A program made the translations under genes and the position numbers. Of a DNA stretch of 64,000 bases, positions 42,881 to 51,000 are shown piece by piece. Each line of letters starts with the position of its first letter. Positions within the stretch are counted from its first letter, which is position 1. Origin of the DNA: a virus; the IMG/VR virus record IMGVR_UViG_3300017748_000001, positions 1 to 64,000 of that record; one strand, given 5' to 3'. A model generated the notes under the pieces. The model did no database searches, was not told the DNA's origin, and saw only the letters and a list, made by a program, of their open reading frames with translations.

Positions 42881-43756
42881 TTAGTTTGCAGCCGTTACTG
42901 CGACCCAAGGACTTTCAACAGTGATAGTCCCTACCATTGATGAGTGATTTCCACATTGATAGTATAGAGTAGAAGGAGCATCTGAAGGAACTGTGATTGT
43001 TACACTTCCTGATGTTGCTCTAGAATTTGTTACTCCACTTGTGTATTCTCCAGTATAACTTCCAGAATTGCTTGTCGCAAAGTAGAAAGGATGAGATGAA
43101 GTTGAAGTTCCATCAAGTGCGAATGTGTATGTGCTTCCTCTGTAGAAAGTCAATGCAGGATTATTCTCTGAATTAATAACATATGCACCAGTTACTGCAG
43201 TTACACCGTGAGTTACATTCTTCACACAATAGAATTTGAAGTCTGTACCACAAAGAACTAGTTCGCCTTTCTCACCATCTGTTGGGAGACTTGCGGCGTC
43301 TGCGTAGTATCGAATCTTTGCAGCATCAGCAGGAGTAGAAACAAATGCAGTTGAACTAGAATCGTAAACTAGAATATCTCCAGCGGTAGGAGTTCCAGAT
43401 AGGGCATTCATATCAGACAAAGATACTTTTGCCCACTGAGTAGACATACCATTTGTCTTTAGAATTCTATCGGATATACCAGTATCATCTGGAAACTGGA
43501 TACCATCTACAAATTTTGTTTCCAACATATTTGCGACAGCTCTAGATAGTTTAAGTTTTTCGTCAATCGTTGCAGTAGAATACAACGAACTTACTCTTGC
43601 GTTGACAGCAGATTCTGCTGTTGAGTCATCAGTCTTTTTGATTTTTTTAAGTGCTTCGGTGATGTCAGCAAGTTCTGATGCGGTTGCACTTGAAATAAGT
43701 GATTGACCTCTAGAAAGTACTGCAGCAATCGAAGTGCTTAGATTTGAATCCGCCAT
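42881..43756 (-). CDS. Anchor module fused to a cupredoxin-like domain
   Basis: 291 aa. The first 180 residues are the type B anchor and linker (MADSNLSTSIAAVLSRGQSL). The C-terminal 100 residues are cupredoxin-like: N-P-A-L-T-F-Y-R-G-S-T-Y-T-F, then H222-P-F-Y, and Y-Y-Q-C268-G-N-H271-S-S-M274-V-G, giving the His-Cys-His-Met set that binds type 1 copper. Such domains occur in marine phage fibres, where metal binding has not been shown to my knowledge. First gene of the array; a near-consensus late box (CATAAATA) lies about 62 bp upstream. Confidence 0.75.
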   Translation of the reverse strand: MADSNLSTSIAAVLSRGQSLISSATASELADITEALKKIKKTDDSTAESAVNARVSSLYSTATIDEKLKLSRAVANMLETKFVDGIQFPDDTGISDRILKTNGMSTQWAKVSLSDMNALSGTPTAGDILVYDSSSTAFVSTPADAAKIRYYADAASLPTDGEKGELVLCGTDFKFYCVKNVTHGVTAVTGAYVINSENNPALTFYRGSTYTFALDGTSTSSHPFYFATSNSGSYTGEYTSGVTNSRATSGSVTITVPSDAPSTLYYQCGNHSSMVGTITVESPWVAVTAAN

Positions 43757-43817
43757 TTATGATTCTCCTTTGCGAAAATTAGAATTAATTTAATCTCATC
43801 AAGTAATTGTATGTGTA

Positions 43818-43825
43818 TATTTATG
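43818..43825 (-). promoter_or_regulatory. Near-consensus late promoter for the propeller array
   Basis: Minus strand CATAAATA, one mismatch from the late box, 62 bp before the ATG at 43756. Nothing else is seen in the 119-bp gap 43757-43875, and no better box precedes the six-gene array. Confidence 0.5.
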
Positions 43826-43875
43826 GATTTATTTCTCTCAAGACACCCGAAAATAGAAATAATTTTAAAATATTT

Positions 43876-44097
43876 TTAACTTTTTGTTTCCCTGACTTCT
43901 TGAGATGTACCAACGAAGTATAAACTACCCTCTAATACTCTCTCTGCGATATCAAAAAGTTCTCTCTGATATCTAATATATGCCATTTTTTCTTCTTTCG
44001 AAGAATTTGCATCATAAAAATTGAAGTCTTCTAGGTTCTTTTCTATCTTACTTATAAATGTAAGAAGTTGAGGCCCGTGTACAGTTCTCTTACTCAT
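43876..44097 (-). CDS. Small helical protein of unknown function
   Basis: 73 aa, mainly helical (LLTFISKIEKNLEDFNFYD and KMAYIRYQRELFDIAERVLEG). Not recognised. It overlaps the preceding small gene by 8 bp, so the pair is likely translated together. Located between fibre genes and expressed from the late promoter at 44326-44333. Confidence 0.6.
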   Translation of the reverse strand: MSKRTVHGPQLLTFISKIEKNLEDFNFYDANSSKEEKMAYIRYQRELFDIAERVLEGSLYFVGTSQEVRETKS

Positions 44098-44296
44098 TTT
44101 CTAACATCAACTCCATAATAGTTAAATAGTTTTTAACTAATCGCAAATCTTCAGAATATCTTTCTCTAATATCGTCTTCATTAAAATCTGCGAGAATGCA
44201 GTTCTGTTTAAGAATACTAACCGCCTCTTCAATAGCCTCTCTCACTCTTTCCGGACTTTTCATTGTCTGGATATTATATAGTCTCATTGGAACCAT
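44090..44296 (-). CDS. Small helical protein of unknown function
   Basis: 68 aa, helical and acidic (SPERVREAIEEAVSILKQ). Two ATGs are possible, at 44296 and 44287; AAGGAAAGAT lies upstream of the first. Not recognised. A dedicated late promoter lies 30 bp upstream; perhaps an assembly factor for the flanking fibre proteins, but this is only a guess from position. Confidence 0.6.
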   Translation of the reverse strand: MVPMRLYNIQTMKSPERVREAIEEAVSILKQNCILADFNEDDIRERYSEDLRLVKNYLTIMELMLENE

Positions 44297-44325
44297 TTAT
44301 CTTTCCTTTTAAATGTTCACCTTAC

Positions 44326-44333
44326 TATTTATA
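44326..44333 (-). promoter_or_regulatory. T4-type late promoter for the two small genes
   Basis: Exact TATAAATA on the minus strand, 30 bp before the ATG at 44296. Confidence 0.85.
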
Positions 44334-44353
44334 ATATATTTTCCGAAGAACAT

Positions 44354-44380
44354 AAAAAAAGGGGAGCAATGCTCCCCCTT
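44354..44380 (-). terminator. Rho-independent terminator after the repeat fibre gene
   Basis: Minus strand GGGGAGC, loop ATT, GCTCCCC, then a T run (plus-strand A run 44354-44360): a 7-bp GC-rich stem 22 bp after the stop. Confidence 0.9.
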
Positions 44381-44401
44381 TTATCACTTAATAGATATCT
44401 A

Positions 44402-47400
44402 TTAAATATCTGACATTGACATTACAGATACTCTAACGTGTCTTGCTTCCGTGAGGTAACAAGTAAGAGTATTTGCGTCAGTCTCTTCTACAGGTACGAG
44501 ATCGTTAGCATACAATCCGTCATCACCCAATACCATAACTTGTACAACCAAGAAGTTGGAGTTCAAGTTATGTGAAATTGTGTGAGTCGTAGCAGTTGAT
44601 GTAGACTGGAAGGTAAACTTCGTAGAGTTTACAGCAGATCTGATCGCACTGTCACCAGAAATTCTAGCAGCAGTTTCTGTTGAGAGGTCACCCTCAACAT
44701 CAGAGATCAGTGAGTCTAACTCAGAATGACTAGCAGCAATCTGCGCGTCAAGAGCAGCATCAACACCCTTCATGGTTGTAGCAGAATCAATATAGTTCGA
44801 TCCACTGTGAGCGGAGAACGAACCATCTGCATTCAAACCAGCAGCAGCTTGAGTTGCATCAACTTCAGATTGCAGACCAGAAATTCCAGTTGTAATTGAA
44901 CCAGAAACTGAATCCGCAACAGACTTGATTTGTGCATCAAGAGCTTCGTCAGCAGATACTAATGAAGTCGCAGAAGCAAGATAGTTCGTAGAACCATTTG
45001 CTGTGTACGAACCATCTGTTCCAAGACCAGCGCCAGACTGAGTAGCATCCAATTCAGATTGGAGTGCGGTGTCGGCGGATGTTCTAGCAGAAGCTTCGGC
45101 AGTATCGGCAGAAGATCTAGCAGAAGCTTCCGCAGTAACTGCAGCAGTTCTATCTGTAACTTCTTGAGCAATCGCGTCAGCATTTGCTTTTGCCTGATCG
45201 TCTAACAACGAGTCAGCGTTTGCCAATGAAGTTGCACCAGAGATGTAATCTGCAGAACCGTCAGCACTGTAAGAACCATCTGTTCCAAGACCAGCACCAG
45301 ACTGAGTAGCATCTAATTCAGTCTGAAGACCAGAGGCATCAGATTGAAGGTTAGAAATGTCAGTAATTACTGAAGAAGCAACTCTAACACCAGAAGCCGT
45401 CTTTGTAAGAGTGGCACCGTCCAACTTCAACTGAAGCGTAGCAGCAGTATCTGTTGAAGAGGTAGATCCATCTGTAGACAACATCATACCAGAATCAGAC
45501 GCGAGGTCTAGACCAATTTCGTCTGAAGGTAGTTCTACAACACCAGCACCAAATGACAAGAACAGTTCATTACCATTCTTCTTGATACCAGCACCAGCTT
45601 CGATTTGTCCAGCACCTGAGAACTGTTCAAACGCCATGCTGGTAGAACCAACTGTGATTGCGTCTGCACTTACAAGTACGAAACCGTTGCTTGCGTTTGT
45701 AGTACCTTCTTCAACGAATGTGAACGCACCAGAAGTAACTTCGACATCAGAATCAAAATCTCCTGCTCTTACAGCAGCACCAGATGCCTGAACGACATAG
45801 ATACCGTTTTGACTTGCAGTAGACTGATCTTTAACAAGTACTCTGTCACCAGTTACCAATGAAACACCGTCAACTGTTGAACCATTAGCGAGTGCGCTTG
45901 AAAGGTCTACATTTCCTGTTGTAGCAACTCTTACTGAACCCTTAACATCAAGACCTTGAGAGTTCGCATCTACATATGCCTTTGTGGCAGCATCTGCGTC
46001 ATCTGTTGGTGAAGGCAAGTTAGTGATTCGGTTGTTACTCATGTTCAGAGTACCAGCCATTGTATCACCGGCCTTCTCTACTGCAGCGTCAGCAACAACA
46101 GATACTGCTGCGATAGCAGCGTCTAGTGCGGCGTCAACAGCCTTGAGGTTTCCAGATCCATCAATGTAGTTAGAACCACTGTGGGCGGTCATTGAACCGT
46201 CAGCAGCAAGACCAGCACCAGTTTGTGTTGCGTCTAACTCTGATTGCAGTGCCGCGTCAGCGTTTGCTCTAGAAGTTGCTTCAGAGGTGTCTGCAGCAGA
46301 TCTAGCCGAAGCTTCGGCAGTAACTGCAGCAGTTCTATCCGTAACTTCTTGTGCAACAGCATCTTCATTCGTCTTGACTTGAGTATCAAGTGCTTCAGCA
46401 GCACCTTTGACAGTAGTAGTTGAGTCGAGGTAGTTAGTACCACTGAATGAATCAAATGAACCGTCAGAAGCAAGTCCGACAGCAGCCTCGATTGCATCAA
46501 CTTCATTTTCTAGGGCAGTAATACCACTAGATACTGATCCAGCAACTGAATCTGCAACTGTCTTGATCTGTGCATCCAAACGTGAGTCTGCATCATGCAA
46601 AGATGTTGCAGCAGTAATGTAATTAGATGAACCATCAGCAGTATAACCGCCGTTAGCATCAAGACCAGCACCAGTTTGACTTGCGTCTACTTCAGACTGA
46701 ACTGCAGCAACAGCAGCATCCAAAAGATCATCAGCATTAGCTAATGATGATGCACCACTGATGTATGTTGCAGAACCGTTAGCGCTATACGCACCACTTG
46801 CAGCAAGACCAGCACCTGATTGAGTTGCATCCAACTCAGACTGTACATTTCCAATAGACGTTGCATTTGCGCTGTCTGCAGAAGCTCTTGAAGTGGCCTC
46901 AGCAGTAATCGCATCAGCGTTCACCTTGATCTGCGCGTCCAATAAAGAATCAGCATTCTTTAATGTAGTTGCAGTCGTAATATAGTTTGATGAACCATCA
47001 GCGGTATATGAACCGTCTGAGTTTAACCCTGTACCAGATTGTCCAGTGTTAACTTCATCTGATACTGCTTTAATTGCAGCGTCCAACAATGCGTCAGTCC
47101 CTTTAAGGGTTGTTGCACTATCAATATAGTTTGTTCCGCTATGCGACGTTAGAGAACCGTCAGAAGCAAGGCCAGCGCCAGATTGCGTGGCGTCTAATTC
47201 AGATTGAATCGCCGCGTCTGCAGTTTGTCTTGCGGATTCTTCAGCATTGACATCAGCAATTCTATTTGCAGTTTCTGCTGCAATTGCTGCTGTCATCTCT
47301 GTGAGTGTAACCGCTTGACGTACTACGACTTGATCGCTTCCGTCTAAACTAGAGAATTTAAATACCTTCTGAGTAGTATTATACCACAAACGACCAGCGG

Positions 47401-47503
47401 CCGCGGGTGTGGGGTCGGCAGCGACTTGCTCAATTCGTAAACTTTCGATTACTGAATTGTCTGCAAGCTTAATGCCATGAAATTTAATGTACTTATTAGA
47501 CAT
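44402..47503 (-). CDS. Repeat-rich tail fibre protein
   Basis: 1033 aa. The N-terminus (MSNKYIKFHGIKLADNSVIE and R-L-W-Y-N-T-T-Q-K) is a common fibre start in marine myoviruses. Nine repeats of the form A-T-Q-S-G-A-G-L-x-x-D-G-S-Y-x-A-x-G-S-x-N-Y-I plus a helical spacer with L-D-A-Q-I follow: six before and three after a central block with G-D-T-M-A-G-T-L-N-M and D-A-A-T-K-A-Y-V-D, a phage tail-fibre motif. The C-terminal 70 residues (H-T-I-S-H-N-L-N-S-N-F) form a beta tip. Likely a long trimeric fibre shaft. AGAGAGG precedes the ATG; late promoter upstream, strong terminator downstream. Confidence 0.8.
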   Translation of the reverse strand: MSNKYIKFHGIKLADNSVIESLRIEQVAADPTPAAAGRLWYNTTQKVFKFSSLDGSDQVVVRQAVTLTEMTAAIAAETANRIADVNAEESARQTADAAIQSELDATQSGAGLASDGSLTSHSGTNYIDSATTLKGTDALLDAAIKAVSDEVNTGQSGTGLNSDGSYTADGSSNYITTATTLKNADSLLDAQIKVNADAITAEATSRASADSANATSIGNVQSELDATQSGAGLAASGAYSANGSATYISGASSLANADDLLDAAVAAVQSEVDASQTGAGLDANGGYTADGSSNYITAATSLHDADSRLDAQIKTVADSVAGSVSSGITALENEVDAIEAAVGLASDGSFDSFSGTNYLDSTTTVKGAAEALDTQVKTNEDAVAQEVTDRTAAVTAEASARSAADTSEATSRANADAALQSELDATQTGAGLAADGSMTAHSGSNYIDGSGNLKAVDAALDAAIAAVSVVADAAVEKAGDTMAGTLNMSNNRITNLPSPTDDADAATKAYVDANSQGLDVKGSVRVATTGNVDLSSALANGSTVDGVSLVTGDRVLVKDQSTASQNGIYVVQASGAAVRAGDFDSDVEVTSGAFTFVEEGTTNASNGFVLVSADAITVGSTSMAFEQFSGAGQIEAGAGIKKNGNELFLSFGAGVVELPSDEIGLDLASDSGMMLSTDGSTSSTDTAATLQLKLDGATLTKTASGVRVASSVITDISNLQSDASGLQTELDATQSGAGLGTDGSYSADGSADYISGATSLANADSLLDDQAKANADAIAQEVTDRTAAVTAEASARSSADTAEASARTSADTALQSELDATQSGAGLGTDGSYTANGSTNYLASATSLVSADEALDAQIKSVADSVSGSITTGISGLQSEVDATQAAAGLNADGSFSAHSGSNYIDSATTMKGVDAALDAQIAASHSELDSLISDVEGDLSTETAARISGDSAIRSAVNSTKFTFQSTSTATTHTISHNLNSNFLVVQVMVLGDDGLYANDLVPVEETDANTLTCYLTEARHVRVSVMSMSDI

Positions 47504-47574
47504 ATTTTCCTCTCTGTTAAAAAGATTTATTTTTGCAAAATTAAATGATCCGGTAACTCGAATCGACAGTGTTC

Positions 47575-47582
47575 TATTTATA
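47575..47582 (-). promoter_or_regulatory. T4-type late promoter for the repeat fibre gene
   Basis: Exact TATAAATA on the minus strand, 72 bp before the ATG at 47503, in the 96-bp gap after the 144-aa gene. Confidence 0.85.
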
Positions 47583-47599
47583 AAAAGAGAAGAGTTTAA

Positions 47600-48034
47600 T
47601 TATGGGGTTTCTGGTAACAATTCTACATTGTCGAAAATAACATCAACATAGCCAGTAATTGTTTCTGAGAGGTGTACTTTGAAACTATTAGAATCTAGTA
47701 CTTCCACATAGGCAAGAAATGGAGTTCCGTCCGTTTCGAAAAGTTTTTCATGAAACGAAGTAGTTCCTTTGTCATGTTGGATGACCCACTGATTCGCAGC
47801 ACTATTAATAACATATCTAAATGTTCTTAATACAGGTTTGTTTATCAGATCTGTGTAATCTGAAGATACAGCAATACTTGCAAGTTCTAAATTAGTTCTC
47901 GCTTCTTCAGCAGTGGAACCACCAGTTCCACCATGCTCCAGGCCGATGTGCTCGCCGGTTTGAAATTCAGCGAGCCCTTCGGTATTTCCTGTGCCATCCT
48001 TATTAACTCTAATTGGGATAGTAGAGTTAGACAT
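47600..48034 (-). CDS. Small virion/fibre protein with a fibre-tip-like C-terminus
   Basis: 144 aa. The first half has L-E-H-G-G-T-G-G-S-T-A-E-E-A-R-T-N-L, the G-G-T-G..A-R-x-N-L element found at junctions of many phage fibre proteins. The second half (W-V-I-Q-H-D-K then A-Y-V-E-V-L-D and T-G-Y-V-D-V-I-F) resembles the C-terminal tip of the 1033-aa fibre. Probably a short fibre or fibre-tip protein in the same operon as the 1975-aa gene. Confidence 0.65.
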   Translation of the reverse strand: MSNSTIPIRVNKDGTGNTEGLAEFQTGEHIGLEHGGTGGSTAEEARTNLELASIAVSSDYTDLINKPVLRTFRYVINSAANQWVIQHDKGTTSFHEKLFETDGTPFLAYVEVLDSNSFKVHLSETITGYVDVIFDNVELLPETP

Positions 48035-48047
48035 ATTTCACTCCTAC

Positions 48048-51000
48048 TTACGATGATAGGAGCCGTGTATCCGCCTGTGATGATGTGATTCCATATCCAG
48101 CGACCATTGTCAAAACTCTCATACCATTACCAAATGGTTTAGTTGACATCAGGGCTTTATAGAGTCTTCTCTTATCTGTCGTTCCGGCAGTACTGAATCT
48201 ATCACTTGTTATCAAAGTATCCTGACCTACGGCACCTCCATCAGAAAACGCAATCAAATCCAATTCTTTTCCTGTAAAGAAGTATCTTTGTGATCCCAAC
48301 CTATTCGGGAATTGGATTACTAATTGTCCGTCTTCATTCAATGCAAGTTGTTCTAATATATTTAGTACCGCATGAGAGTCCGTCTCAGATATACCGGCGA
48401 AAACGTGTCTATCCCAAGGTTTCAGTACGTCTTTCTCGCGAACTACGAATCTTCTGAATCGTCCTTGGTTCTCAATATCAAAGGCTTTCAATTCTTGTTC
48501 TACGAATTCGTCAACCCTAAAGTCGAAGATTCTAGATCCGAATTGATTTGTCAAACCTTCTACAAAGACAGAAGTTGTTCTGTCTATTGTTTCTCCACTC
48601 GCCTCATCTACAGAGAAGAAAGGAGTCAAATCCGAATACAATAACGGTGGCTCTGAAGTCTGGTATACGCAGTGTACTGGTTGTGATAATGAATCATAAT
48701 CCGGAACACCAGTTGTAGAATCAACGTGTCTCTGAATAACAAACCATGCGTAATCGTCTGCCTGTGTGCTTGCTGCCTGATCTCTTAGGTAAAAAACAAC
48801 ACCATGATCCGCTACAGTCAATGTATAACTCATTGGGTATGTCAAAGCAACATTTCTTTCTTGCTTTCCAGTTCTTCTAAAGAATCCTTTTTGCATCCTT
48901 AGAGTACCAGTATTGAATGGAGTATCAAATACTAATTCTGTACTTGATCCTCTCAGATACTTATCTTCGTATCTAAATTCTGATTTGGTTGTTTCTGTTC
49001 CGTCAGAACTTCCTCCACCAAGAACTCTTTCTCCCTCTGTACCAGCAGAAACTTTATTGTAGTCGTTATAACCGACAATACCAGCAGAAGGATTCAGACC
49101 ACTGGTTCTGATTGCCTTGAGAGATTGTACTTCCAAGAAATCAGTAACTTCTGGAGATATTAAGTGAGTTCTTGCTCGGACATATCCTGAGTATTGAGGT
49201 CTAACTCCACCAAGGAATCCTGGCTCTCTAAACTCGCCCCTTTCAAGACCATCAGCACTTTGTATCGATGTTACAGTACCGTCTGCCTTAATCTGATATT
49301 CTGTGGCAACGTGAACCTTCAAATATTCAAAGTCTGTATTTCCTTTACTTCCCCCAACACCCTGATAGTTTTGGGTTGCGATAAACGGAGACGCATCAGT
49401 TACTTCATAACCTCTGCTGACTTCAAAACGAATTCTCCAAGGTTGATCTCCTGCGACACCACCCAAGTTTGATTGGTCATTTGTTTCTAAAACAACTGGG
49501 CCAATTGAGTGATCTGAGATTACTTCAAAACTTTCTAATTCTAATCCACACTCATGGTATGGGAAAGAAGAATAGTGTGCGTAGTTATCAGATACAGAAA
49601 CTTCTGGATGGAATCCACGCAAATCAGGATCGAATGATGTCTCTGGGCCCTTTCTATCTCCTTGAGAAATAAATCCTTCAGTAGAATATGTAGAACCAGC
49701 ACCAGATACAAACTTAGGCCCTGATGCACCAACAACGTGTTGTTTGTAGGAAGTAAAGTACTTAGTATTACCTCCCAAAGTTGTTGGATGCGTTACCGCA
49801 TTCGCTGAAGCAGTGGCCGCATTATTATAACCAGCACCAACCGCATCTGATAAGTGCGATATTGGATCTGCAAATGTTCCAAAGTCTCTTGCAAATGGGA
49901 ACTTAATTTTGACCTTTTGTCTTCCCAAAGATTCTGGCAATTGTGACCGAACAAATCCAACAGAAGTCAGAGGCCCTAAGTTAGGCGCTGCTTGTGCATT
50001 GAAATCTAACATAGTCATAGGCGTTACTGTTAGTTCACCTGCGAAAACTGCTTCTGATGGTAAGTCATCAATATACATTGTATTGTTGACATACTGAATT
50101 CCATCCCAAACTTCCATATCATACAAAGATACCGTAGTTGGAATATCTGTATAACTGTTTGATGTCATTTCGTTCATCATTAACAAGAATGCATCGTCAG
50201 CAAGAGAATCAGTTCCTGTCATTACAGAACTGAATGGATCCGAATCTGCAGTTCCAGCAGTATGAACTGTTGTATACTTGACAGAGTTCTCGTTCATCAA
50301 ACCATATGCACCAGTTTGGTTATGTATGGTAGTTTTATCCAAATACGCCCATGAATCTGTATTATACTCAAACTTAATTAGGTTAGACTCTAAACTAACT
50401 TTCATAAACTTGGAGACATAAGAATTCTTCATTACAGAGGTTCTTATCGCAGAACCTAATGCCGCAGCACTGAAATATTTTCTATCTGCAACATATTCCA
50501 AATTTAAATCGAATGTCGTTGGAGTGCTATATGTTTCAGAAGTAGAACTTTGAGATATTAAACCTTTTAGGACAAACTCAAATTTATCTCCATAGTACGC
50601 TTCGCTTGGAAGTGCAAAATCTACTTTGTGATGATAACCTCCCAGATAATAATTTCCGTCAGCATCCGAAGTGGTGTCTACTGTAGAACCAAATGATCCA
50701 TTTATCGCAGTTACTCCGATAGGTGCAGCAACAGCATTTCTCAATGAAGTATCGACAGCACCCATACCAGCGTTTGACCTTGAAGATTCTGTCCTGATTG
50801 GTTCTTTAGATTCTTGTCTGGTAGATGAATCATATCCTATTGCTAGATCAAAACCAACTTCATTAGATCTAAAGATAATATTAGAAGTATTCTGAGAATC
50901 TATTTCAAAACTATACTCAGGAAGATTATCGTTAAATAAATCTACCAAACGAGCGGCGAAAGTTGAAACTGAAGTAGATTCTACAGTAACTGTTAATTGT

